From JAHRVQ01 sp963976815 (GTDB lineage Bacteria; Pseudomonadota; Gammaproteobacteria; Pseudomonadales; Azotimanducaceae), in contig CAXBLU010000001.1 of NCBI GenBank assembly GCA_963976815.1, forward strand, positions 248,001-312,000: a stretch of 64,000 bases of DNA, in the 5' to 3' direction. The stretch's first letter is position 1. Every line of letters starts with the position of its first letter. This document shows positions 26,384 through 33,131 of this stretch, one piece after another. The notes below the pieces were generated by a model. The model saw nothing but the letters and a program-made list of their open reading frames with translations. It was not told where the DNA came from and did not search any database. The translations under genes and the position numbers were made by a program.

Positions 26384-27130
26384 ATGTTGAAGCGTATTTT
26401 CTATCCCCTGATAGCGCTGCTATTTATCCTGTTCGTGTTCTGCATGTCAGCGATCTTCTTTCCGATTGCTCTGATCATCTGGTTAGCCACAGTTGCATTT
26501 GACCCAGGCCTTCGTGCCCTGCACCAGTTCACCTGCTTTTGGGCCAGCCTCTTCATCTGGGTATTCCCCCCCTGGAAGGTCAAAATCATTGGCCGGGAAA
26601 ATATTGAGCCGAATGGCACCTATGTGATTGTCTCTAACCATCAATCTCTGGTGGACATTCTCGCGGCGTTTACGCTCTTCACTCACTTTAAGTGGGTATC
26701 CAAGGCAGAGTTGTTCAACATTCCGCTTATTGGTTGGAACATGCATTTAAATCGTTATGTGCGCCTGCAACGGGGCCGAAAGGATTCCATTCGCAGGATG
26801 TACAGGGCCTGTGAAGAGCACCTGGAACAGGGCAGCTCAGTGTATTTGTTTCCGGAGGGCACCCGATCCGAAACCGGCAAAATGAAACCCTTTAAAGAAG
26901 GCGCATTTGTGCTCGCTAAACGCCTCAACCTACCGGTACTGCCGATTGTGATTAACGGTTCAAAAGATGCCGTGCCCAAAAATAGCCTTAACTTTCACGG
27001 CCGCTCAAATGTGACCCTTGAGATTCTGCCACCGGTTCACTCGGATGCCGAGCAACCATCCGCTGAGTTAGCAGACCAGGTCAGGGAAATGATCCGCAGC
27101 CGGGTGCTGGAAGAAAACCCAACTGATTAA
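26384..27130 (+). CDS. plsC: 1-acyl-sn-glycerol-3-phosphate acyltransferase (PlsC family)
   Basis: 248 residues from ATG 26384, preceded by AAAGAG. A membrane segment at about 5-30 is followed by the acyltransferase blocks: SNHQSLVDI (NHxxxxD), KWVSKAELFNIPLIGW, VRLQRGRKDSIRRM, YLFPEGTRSETGKMKPFKEGA, and LPVLPIVINGS. It acylates lysophosphatidic acid to phosphatidic acid at the inner membrane. Its stop overlaps the stop of the convergent DUF2726 gene inside the tetramer TTAA. Confidence 0.92.
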   Translation: MLKRIFYPLIALLFILFVFCMSAIFFPIALIIWLATVAFDPGLRALHQFTCFWASLFIWVFPPWKVKIIGRENIEPNGTYVIVSNHQSLVDILAAFTLFTHFKWVSKAELFNIPLIGWNMHLNRYVRLQRGRKDSIRRMYRACEEHLEQGSSVYLFPEGTRSETGKMKPFKEGAFVLAKRLNLPVLPIVINGSKDAVPKNSLNFHGRSNVTLEILPPVHSDAEQPSAELADQVREMIRSRVLEENPTD

Positions 27131-27867
27131 AGGTGTTGTATACCTCGGCAGTGTGGATAGGTGGCACAAAGCCAAAAACGCTTACCGGCATTTTTGCCCG
27201 TTCTGGGCGCCTTAAGCTTCATTTCTGCAAAACACTTTGGGCACCTTGGTTTTTTAATGTCCGAAACATCCACAAGCCCCGGGCCCAGCTTCAACAACTT
27301 CGCTTTTAGTGACGCCTCGGTTTCGTTGCCGGTAATCGGCATCAAAGCTTTGCCCGCGGTATGAAAGTAGCTGCTGACGGTTTCCTCCAACTGATCTTCA
27401 AACTCCATAACCCCCTCAATACTGAGATAATTTCTATCGCAAATCACAAAAGAAACCCGCTGGTTGGAACCTGTGGTCATCAGATCGCAAAGGGCTAGAT
27501 TGACGAATACCCTATGTCGATTCGAGAGCACGCTTTCCATCATGTCGAGCACCCGCCTTTGTCGCTCACTGAAGATGATCGACTTTATGACCGGGTTTTC
27601 TAAGGGCAGATTTTCTAAGGGCAGAGTTGCGGCGGATCGATTACCTGGCTCAATGTTGCGCGCCATGCCGCCGACAGGCTGGGGCTGCAAACCAGCGATC
27701 ACATCATCGCTCGGTTCAGGGGGCGACTCTATCCCCAGATCGCTTTTCATTTCTGCCAGCAAACCGGCGTCAGCATCCCGGAACTTCGCGAGTTCCCGGC
27801 GCCGCATGATACGCATCACCCAGATGAGTGCAGCGCTCAGCAGAACAATAATCAGAATCGTTTTCAT
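27127..27867 (-). CDS. DUF2726 protein with C-terminal topoisomerase-type zinc finger
   Basis: 246 residues. N-terminal membrane anchor (ILIIVLLSAALIWVMRIM), a linker with a duplicated LPLEN (15-bp DNA repeat), then DUF2726 (RQRRVLDMMESVLSNRHRVFVNLALCDLM; VSFVICDRNYLSIEGVMEFED), and a four-Cys zinc ribbon CPKCFAEMKLK...FWLCATYPHCRG like the C-terminal fingers of topoisomerase I. Such proteins are common in gammaproteobacteria, of unknown function, with a possible nuclease-like core. Convergent with plsC. Confidence 0.85.
   Translation of the reverse strand: MKTILIIVLLSAALIWVMRIMRRRELAKFRDADAGLLAEMKSDLGIESPPEPSDDVIAGLQPQPVGGMARNIEPGNRSAATLPLENLPLENPVIKSIIFSERQRRVLDMMESVLSNRHRVFVNLALCDLMTTGSNQRVSFVICDRNYLSIEGVMEFEDQLEETVSSYFHTAGKALMPITGNETEASLKAKLLKLGPGLVDVSDIKKPRCPKCFAEMKLKAPRTGKNAGKRFWLCATYPHCRGIQHL
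27596..27625. repeat. 15-bp in-frame duplication inside the DUF2726 gene
   Basis: Two identical 15-bp units TTTTCTAAGGGCAGA encode the repeated LPLEN in the linker between the membrane anchor and the DUF2726 domain. Confidence 0.9.
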
Positions 27868-27961
27868 AATGGCTGTCTATTAACTCCGGTCGAGTGTAGC
27901 AAAGCTCTTGAACACTCTGCATCCATCACCCCCGTACTCGCCTTTTCGAGTACCATTTGCC

Positions 27962-27999
27962 CTACATCACGTTCTACATCACTCTTTACATCACTCTCT
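27962..27999. repeat. 12-13-bp tandem repeat in the leader of a short-chain dehydrogenase gene
   Basis: Units CTACATCACGTT, CTACATCACTCTT and TACATCACTCTCT lie just 5' of the ribosome site of the next gene. The frame is open across them, but the chosen start is downstream. Confidence 0.8.
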
Positions 28000-28015
28000 G
28001 CCAAAAGGATCTGCA

Positions 28016-28810
28016 ATGCGGCTTGAAGGAAAGGTAGCAATTGTCACGGGTGCGGGACAAACCGCCGGAGCAACCATTGGTAATGGTCGGGCTACCGCCC
28101 TGTTATTTGCCAGGGAAGGTGCCAGGGTGTTAATTACGGATCGCAACCCCGAGAGCCTAAGCGCCACCCAGGACCTGATTCAAAAAGAAGGTCATATTTC
28201 TTATCCATTCGAAATGGATGTCACCAGCGAATCGGATTGTCTGGCGATGGCTCAAACCTGTATCAATCAGTTTGGCCAAATTGATATTCTGCATAACAAT
28301 GTTGGCATCGGTACCGGCGACAGCAGTATCGGTAAGCTCGCCCTTGCTGACTGGCAACGCATCTTGGACGTCAATCTCACCAGTATTTTCCTTACCTGTA
28401 GGAGCGTCCTGACACAGATGCGGCAGCAGGGTTCCGGCTCGATCATTAACATCTCATCCCTGGCGGCAATAGCGGCAACCAATATGGTGGCCTACAAAAC
28501 CTCAAAAGCCGCTATGCTGGCCTTCACTGAAAACCTCGCCATGGCCAACGCCCGGCATGGTATTCGGGCAAACTGTATATTGCCTGGCTTAATCAATACA
28601 CCCATGGCCATCGAAGGCATATCGAAGGGCCGCGGCATCGACCGGGAAGCCCTGATTGAGACCAGGGACAAAGCCGTCCCCCTTAGGGGCAGGATGGGCT
28701 CAGCCTGGGATATTGCCAATGCCGCTCTATTCCTCGCTAGCGATGAGGCTGGATTTATCACGGGTGTTAATTTACGGGTCGATGGTGGCCAGGGCATCAA
28801 AATTGGTTAG
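28016..28810 (+). CDS. Short-chain dehydrogenase/reductase
   Basis: 264 residues from ATG 28016, with AAGGAT 5-7 nt upstream. Rossmann start VAIVTGAGQTAGATIGNGRA, where the glycine loop is longer than the classical TGxxxGxG; this occurs in a known SDR subgroup. NNVGIG, catalytic Ser in NISSLAAIAA, and YKTSK (YxxxK) are intact; the C-terminus FITGVNLRVDGGQGIKIG is typical. NAD(P)-dependent oxidoreductase, probably of a hydroxyacyl or alcohol substrate. 12 nt before an enoyl-CoA hydratase gene, so both likely serve one beta-oxidation-like route. Confidence 0.9.
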   Translation: MRLEGKVAIVTGAGQTAGATIGNGRATALLFAREGARVLITDRNPESLSATQDLIQKEGHISYPFEMDVTSESDCLAMAQTCINQFGQIDILHNNVGIGTGDSSIGKLALADWQRILDVNLTSIFLTCRSVLTQMRQQGSGSIINISSLAAIAATNMVAYKTSKAAMLAFTENLAMANARHGIRANCILPGLINTPMAIEGISKGRGIDREALIETRDKAVPLRGRMGSAWDIANAALFLASDEAGFITGVNLRVDGGQGIKIG

Positions 28811-28822
28811 GGGAAATAAACA

Positions 28823-29587
28823 ATGGATCTAGTACTCACAGAAACAAAAGATGGTGTCACAACGGTCACCCTAAATCGCCCGGCGCAGCTCAATGCATTG
28901 TCGAATGCCTTGCGCGCCGCCATCACAGACACCTTTGTCAGGCTGAAGGATGATGGGGCGACCAAAGTGATTATCCTAACCGGCGCAGGCAAAGCCTTTT
29001 GTGCGGGCCTCGATTTAAAAGAACTTGGCCAACGGGGATTTAGTGCCAGCGCTGCACCGGCTGACCTACATGGCGCGATTCGCGGTGTAGGTAAACCCAT
29101 CATTGGCGCTATTAATGGCTTTGCGATTACCGGCGGATTCGAAATTGCCTTAATGTGCGACATTCTGGTTGGATCAAGCCATGCCAGATTTGCCGACACC
29201 CATGTTCGAATGGGGGTTGTGCCGGGCTGGGGGCTGTCTCAAAGGCTCTCGACCCTGATTGGCGCATCGAGGGCTAAAGAACTCAGTTTCACGGGAAACT
29301 ATCTAGATGCGACCAGGGCGGAACGATGGGGATTGATCAATCAGGTTGTTGAACCGGACCAACTCCTGCCCCACTGCGTGACCCTGGCATTGGATATTTG
29401 CCAGGCGGATCCGGCCACACTCAAAGCCGTTCATCAACTCATCGACTTCGGCGTTGAGCACAGCCTGGGTGAGGGCCTCGTCGAGGAAGCCCTTCGCAGC
29501 GCAAGCCATAAAGGCGACCTAACCCCAGAAACCCTCGATCAACGACGCGTTGCCGTGACAGAACGTGGCAGAGAGAAAAACCCCTAG
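28823..29587 (+). CDS. Enoyl-CoA hydratase/isomerase family protein
   Basis: 254 residues. Crotonase fold with the oxyanion-hole segments KAFCAGLDLKELG and NGFAITGGFEIALMCDILV, and the family stretch FADTHVRMGVVPGWGLSQRLSTLIG. Position of the first catalytic Glu is taken by Gly/Phe-Glu in ITGGFEIAL, and the second by VPGWG rather than a Glu-bearing LPG, so it may catalyse a hydratase variant, hydrolase or isomerase reaction. Second gene after the short-chain dehydrogenase. Confidence 0.9.
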   Translation: MDLVLTETKDGVTTVTLNRPAQLNALSNALRAAITDTFVRLKDDGATKVIILTGAGKAFCAGLDLKELGQRGFSASAAPADLHGAIRGVGKPIIGAINGFAITGGFEIALMCDILVGSSHARFADTHVRMGVVPGWGLSQRLSTLIGASRAKELSFTGNYLDATRAERWGLINQVVEPDQLLPHCVTLALDICQADPATLKAVHQLIDFGVEHSLGEGLVEEALRSASHKGDLTPETLDQRRVAVTERGREKNP

Positions 29588-29609
29588 CCTCACGCCATAT
29601 GAGTTGGCG

Positions 29610-30188
29610 CTACTTCAGATGGAAGTGCTCATTTAGTGTGATCACGGTTTTTGAACCGGAGCTTGAGGCCATAAAGCGGCTAATACTGGTGTAGGTTGGG
29701 TTAAAGAAAAGCCGCGGCTCAAAACCGACCACGTGGGCAGCCCAGACATTGACCACACCGCCATGGCAGGTCACCGCAACACGTTTTCCTGCGTTATCCG
29801 CGATGATCTTCTCCAGGCTCTGGCAAACGGTTTCAGCAAAGGCTGGGAAGTTCACATCGGTTTCACCCTGCATGAGTCGCAACCACTTATCGTAGTCCAG
29901 CGCTTTAAGCTCCTCAACCGGGATGTAGGCATCAGAATCCTTGTCGTACTCGGCAACTCCTGACTCAAGTTCAATTTCCATATTCTTGACTGCGGCAAGT
30001 GGCAGCGCAGTCTGATAAGCCCTCTGCATGGGACTTGAGTAGAGCCGGTCAATTTTTTCAGCTGCAAGATAAGCCGCCATCTTGTCGGCCTGTGCCAAAC
30101 CCTCTTCGGACAAGGGTGGATCAGCTGGACCACCATCATCCTTGATGACCTTTTCTGGCAAACCATGCCGAATCAATATCAGTTCCAT
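29610..30188 (-). CDS. Histidine phosphatase family protein
   Basis: 192 residues. Phosphoglycerate-mutase-like fold with the catalytic LILIRHGLPE at the N-terminus, LYSSPMQRAYQTA, the acidic GVAEYDKDSD, and the second His in VAVTCHGGVVNVWAAHVVG. Cytoplasmic phosphatase of unknown substrate (relatives act on sugar phosphates, ribazole phosphate or phosphoproteins). Transcribed alone, isolated from the upstream exbD gene by a terminator. Confidence 0.9.
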   Translation of the reverse strand: MELILIRHGLPEKVIKDDGGPADPPLSEEGLAQADKMAAYLAAEKIDRLYSSPMQRAYQTALPLAAVKNMEIELESGVAEYDKDSDAYIPVEELKALDYDKWLRLMQGETDVNFPAFAETVCQSLEKIIADNAGKRVAVTCHGGVVNVWAAHVVGFEPRLFFNPTYTSISRFMASSSGSKTVITLNEHFHLK

Positions 30189-30229
30189 TAGTACACCCTC
30201 AAATTGCCCATGCTCAAAGTTTGTAGCCT

Positions 30230-30259
30230 AAAAAAAAGCCCCGCATCCGCGAGGCTTTT
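30230..30259 (-). terminator. Rho-independent terminator after exbD
   Basis: Read on the minus strand: stem AAAGCCTCGC, loop GGAT, stem GCGGGGCTTT with one mismatch, then a run of eight T. It lies 18 bp beyond the exbD stop and before the histidine phosphatase start. Confidence 0.88.
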
Positions 30260-30276
30260 ACATCAAATCAGCTGAA

Positions 30277-30681
30277 TCAGGTGGCTGCGATTGAGACGTT
30301 GTAAACGCCGGCCTGCCTGGCGGAGTCCATGACATGAATCATGATCTCCGTTGTGCTTTCTGGATGGGGTTGAACCACAACCGGAGCTTCTGGGCTTTCG
30401 GCATGCAAACGCTCAATGTTGGCCCGCACGGCGCGCTTATCAATATCACGATTACGAATTTGGATACGATCCCGGCTAGTGATCTGAATCACGATGCTCT
30501 GCTTATCAGCATCTTTAACATTTTGGTTCTTATCGGGACTTGTTACGTCGATACCAATCTCTTTAACAAACGTTGCCGTTACGATAAAGAAAATCAGCAT
30601 GATAAAGACCACGTCCAGCATAGGGGTCAGGTCAACTTCACCCTCTTCTTCTTTTTGAACATTACCAATCGTTCTATGCAT
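30277..30681 (-). CDS. exbD: ExbD/TolR-type biopolymer transport protein, stand-alone
   Basis: 134 residues; ATG 30681 has GGAG about 9 nt upstream. After a short cytosolic tail, VDLTPMLDVVFIMLIFFIVTATF is the single membrane helix with the conserved proton-path Asp; the periplasmic part ends in the ExbD-like VVVQPHPESTTEIMIHVMDSARQAGV. Normally it works with ExbB/TolQ and TonB/TolA, but none is adjacent; it has its own terminator and no upstream partner within reach. The partner is presumably elsewhere. Confidence 0.9.
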   Translation of the reverse strand: MHRTIGNVQKEEEGEVDLTPMLDVVFIMLIFFIVTATFVKEIGIDVTSPDKNQNVKDADKQSIVIQITSRDRIQIRNRDIDKRAVRANIERLHAESPEAPVVVQPHPESTTEIMIHVMDSARQAGVYNVSIAAT

Positions 30682-30836
30682 GAACTACATCTCCTACTTA
30701 TTATTCTCTGGCCAATTATTCTTTCATCAACGTGACAGCTTGTGATGACGTTTGTTACTAAAGCAATGCTCGAAGCATACAGCGGCTTTGGGGTGATGAA
30801 AAGCGGCAAGTTGAGGCAATCGCCAGATACAGACAG

Positions 30837-30887
30837 GTAGTGACCGGCAATGATTGGCGCCATTCAAAGACGTGAACGTCCCGGTCA
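30837..30887. repeat. Candidate REP-like palindrome next to the REP-associated transposase
   Basis: GTAG at 30837-30840 is followed at once by an imperfect palindrome: outer arms TGACCGG (30841-30847) and CCGGTCA (30881-30887), with an inner GACGT-GA-ACGTC (30869-30880). GTAG at the base of a hairpin is the usual mark of REP elements bound by TnpA-REP. It lies 10 bp beyond the transposase stop. Only one copy was found, so the call is tentative. Confidence 0.5.
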
Positions 30888-30897
30888 ATTAATCGGG

Positions 30898-31737
30898 TTA
30901 TCGATTCACAACTTTGCTTACGGTGGTGTAGTGCAATCCGAGGGATTCGCCGATTTCCATTAGGGTATAGGAATGATCGATATGGGCTTTGCGGATTAGC
31001 GCGTTTCGCTCGTCGCGGGTTTTGTTTTCAATATTTTTGAACAATACCGGCAGGCTACGTCGACGCTGGGCCCGTTTGGGTCCGCGCTTAGCCATTTTTT
31101 CACCGTTCAAGATGGGCTGCATTTCTGCCAGAAACTTTGGCGAGCCTAGCAATACCTGACCGCTACGGGCGTCCAGTGGAGAGGCTTCGCCAATATCAGC
31201 CTTAACATAATCGCGGTACTTCTTTTGGCTATCCTTTTGGCGTTTGCCAAAGCCGAGTAGCACCTGCTCGCTATGGAGAAAACCTGGCGTCTGGATTTGG
31301 CCTGCAACGGCTCGATGACTGCTCCAGCGGTACTGCTGAGCGGAGCCCGACAGTTTTAGCCGAACTGGATTTAAGACCGCGTGACGGCACAGGGGTAATA
31401 GGTATTCTTTGGCTTCAAACAGAACACTATGAAACCGCCCCTGAAACAGCGAACCATCTTCTTCATGGCGCCGATTGAAATGCTGGGTGTAGACGCCATT
31501 CAATTGGCGCATGCCTTTCGACAGATTAGCTTTAGGGCATTCCAGCACCAGGTGATAGTGGCTGTCTAGCATCACGTAGCTGTGAACCAACCAACCAAAC
31601 CGCTCCACTACACCACTGAGTACATTAAGAAAAACCGCACGATCTTCCACGTCTTTGAAGACTGACTTATCGTTCATCCCTTTACTTGTTACATAGTAGT
31701 GAGCGCCAGGAAACTCGATACGGACAGGTCTAGACAT
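30898..31737 (-). CDS. REP-associated tyrosine transposase (Y1/HUH family)
   Basis: 279 residues. Opens with MSRPVRIEFPGAHYYVTSKG, then the HUH motif in DSHYHLVLE, the likely catalytic Tyr in LNGVYTQHFNRRH, GSLFQGRFHSVLFEAKEYLLPL, and HAVLNPVRLKL. The C-terminus has a helix-turn-helix (LMEIGESLGLHYTTVSKVVNR). It is a domesticated single-strand DNA transposase that handles REP hairpins rather than moving itself. No inverted ends or target duplication are seen. A GTAG-headed palindrome lies just downstream. Confidence 0.9.
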   Translation of the reverse strand: MSRPVRIEFPGAHYYVTSKGMNDKSVFKDVEDRAVFLNVLSGVVERFGWLVHSYVMLDSHYHLVLECPKANLSKGMRQLNGVYTQHFNRRHEEDGSLFQGRFHSVLFEAKEYLLPLCRHAVLNPVRLKLSGSAQQYRWSSHRAVAGQIQTPGFLHSEQVLLGFGKRQKDSQKKYRDYVKADIGEASPLDARSGQVLLGSPKFLAEMQPILNGEKMAKRGPKRAQRRRSLPVLFKNIENKTRDERNALIRKAHIDHSYTLMEIGESLGLHYTTVSKVVNR

Positions 31738-32122
31738 ATTTTAAAACAACCCTTGCAGTTAAATTATTTTTCTCATTTTTTTTTTATGCAAACCAATTCT
31801 CTTAACAAATCTTACAAATAAAAAAGTGGTCTATTGCTTTGCAAATATTTGCATTACGCAAAATGCTTTTTTTTGGATCCTTTCAACAACTGACCCCAAA
31901 TTCTCTACATTTCGCGAGGGGGATAAATCTTACATGTCAGCCAGCACTGTCTCAAGACAAATATTACGAGTAAGACAAAATTGCTGTAGATATTAAGTTT
32001 GCAGAGCTTGCAAAACCTATAGTAAGTTGAGCGCCGAAGTTATACACAGTAGTTAGAACAGTAGTACGAACAGCAGACGCATTTTGCGTCAACACACTCT
32101 AGAAAAAGACGGGAGATTCACC
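31738..32122. promoter_or_regulatory. 385-bp divergent intergenic region with repeated TTTGCA/TGCAAA palindromes
   Basis: AT-rich, no gene. It holds GCAAATATTTGC (31841-31852), overlapping TTTGC-5 nt-GCAAA (31848-31862), and TTTGCA-GAGCT-TGCAAA (31998-32014). The same six-base half-site therefore recurs in opposite orientations between the transposase gene and the MaoC operon. This could be an operator for a dimeric regulator of the MaoC genes. A 12-bp tandem repeat lies at its right end. No convincing sigma-70 pair could be fixed. Confidence 0.45.
32047..32080. repeat. 12-bp tandem repeat in the leader of the MaoC operon
   Basis: CAGTAGTTAGAA, CAGTAGTACGAA and a partial CAGCAGACGC, ending 42 bp before the first MaoC gene start. 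Confidence 0.8.
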
Positions 32123-32632
32123 ATGGCGGCAGATAAGTTTCCGATCGAAGCCGGGCACATCATGATGTTCGCGCGCTCTATTGGCGATGCAAACGAAATT
32201 TACTATGACGCAGACTATGCAAAATCAACAGAGCCAGGCATCACAATTGCGCCGCCGACATTTGTTCAAGCCAGCGCACAATTTGACCCTAATTATTTTC
32301 TTCGGCCTAAAATAGGTGAAGAGTGGTTTGGCTCCGCTAAAGAAGCAACGGGTATCACCAAACGCGAAGGTTCCGGCGGAGGTGGTGGCGGTGGCGGCGG
32401 TTTACACGCCGAACAGCATTACGTTTATCACCGCCAGGTTAAAGTCGGTGATGTACTCACAGCAACAAGTAAGCCTGGCAAGTCCTGGGAAAAAGAAGGT
32501 CGTCGCGGCGGAAAATTAATGTTCAGTGAATCCGTCACCGAATATCACGACCAGAGCGGCGAACTTGTTGTTACCGCAACCAGCGTTGGTGTCCGCACCG
32601 AAAAACCCGCAACCTCAGCCCCCTCTACCTAA
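32123..32632 (+). CDS. MaoC-family dehydratase subunit, FAS1-like N-terminal half
   Basis: 169 residues from ATG 32123 with GGGAG upstream; 13 codons of open frame before it lack a start signal. Hot-dog fold of the FAS1-like dehydratase type: FPIEAGHIMMFARSIGDANEIYYD, PPTFVQASAQFDP, a run of nine Gly then LHAEQHYVYHRQVKVGDVL, and SVGVRT. The Gly stretch is expected for this subgroup. It lacks the catalytic Asp-His of the hydratase motif, which the next gene supplies; the two form a heteromeric enoyl-CoA hydratase, as known for steroid and long-chain hydratases such as HadAB/ChsH-like pairs. Confidence 0.88.
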   Translation: MAADKFPIEAGHIMMFARSIGDANEIYYDADYAKSTEPGITIAPPTFVQASAQFDPNYFLRPKIGEEWFGSAKEATGITKREGSGGGGGGGGGLHAEQHYVYHRQVKVGDVLTATSKPGKSWEKEGRRGGKLMFSESVTEYHDQSGELVVTATSVGVRTEKPATSAPST

Positions 32633-32650
32633 ACATAAGGAGACGCAGAC

Positions 32651-33070
32651 ATGGCATTAAATTCAAGCGAACTAAAAGTCGGCGATACCTATGAAGAAGA
32701 GGTCTGCCGCAATCTATCTCGAACCCAGATTGTGCAATACGCCGGTACCTCCGGTGATTACAATCCGCTCCACAGTGATGAGATTTTCACAACAAAAATC
32801 GCAGGCTACCCTTCTGTGTTCGCCCACGGCATGTTGTCCATGGGTATGACCGGCAGAATGCTCACTAACTATGTGGGTGATGGCCGTTTGAAGAGCTACG
32901 GGGTCAGGTTTACCGCTCAGGTTTTTCCCGGCGCAACTCTGACCGCAAAAGCTACCATTACGGATATTCGTGAAGAAAATGGCGAGAAGATTGCAGACAT
33001 CACCGTGTCTACCACGGACGAGGCTGGCACTGAAGTCATTAAGGGTCAGGCTACCGCCCGTCTTGACTAA
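32651..33070 (+). CDS. MaoC-family dehydratase catalytic subunit
   Basis: 139 residues; AAGGAG about 9 nt upstream. The (R)-hydratase motif is complete: YAGTSGDYNPLHSDEIF with catalytic Asp and His, then GYPSVFAHGMLSMGMTG. It adds water to a 2-enoyl-CoA giving the 3-hydroxyacyl-CoA, working with the preceding subunit (18-nt gap). The unit ends in a strong bidirectional terminator. Confidence 0.9.
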   Translation: MALNSSELKVGDTYEEEVCRNLSRTQIVQYAGTSGDYNPLHSDEIFTTKIAGYPSVFAHGMLSMGMTGRMLTNYVGDGRLKSYGVRFTAQVFPGATLTAKATITDIREENGEKIADITVSTTDEAGTEVIKGQATARLD

Positions 33071-33092
33071 GTGGCCAAGCAAATAGTCAACT

Positions 33093-33129
33093 AAAAAGCC
33101 GGATGATGAAAGTCATCCGGCTTTTTTTT
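33093..33129. terminator. Bidirectional rho-independent terminator
   Basis: Perfect 10-bp stem AGCCGGATGA / TCATCCGGCT with loop TGAAAG, five A before and eight T after. It closes the MaoC operon on the plus strand and the DUF255 gene (stop at 33132) on the minus strand. Confidence 0.93.
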
Positions 33130-33131
33130 GC

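Noticed and set aside
28016..28810. Long glycine loop of the short-chain dehydrogenase as a broken cofactor site
   Set aside because: The TGAGQT...IGNG form occurs in a known SDR subgroup; the catalytic Ser, Tyr and Lys are intact.
30898..31737. Transposase gene as an active insertion sequence
   Set aside because: No terminal inverted repeats or target duplication; the HUH protein with a C-terminal HTH fits the immobile REP-associated type.
32390..32402. Poly-Gly run in the MaoC-like protein as a slippage mutation
   Set aside because: As far as I recall, a Gly run before LHAEQ is common in this dehydratase subgroup, so it is probably a normal loop.
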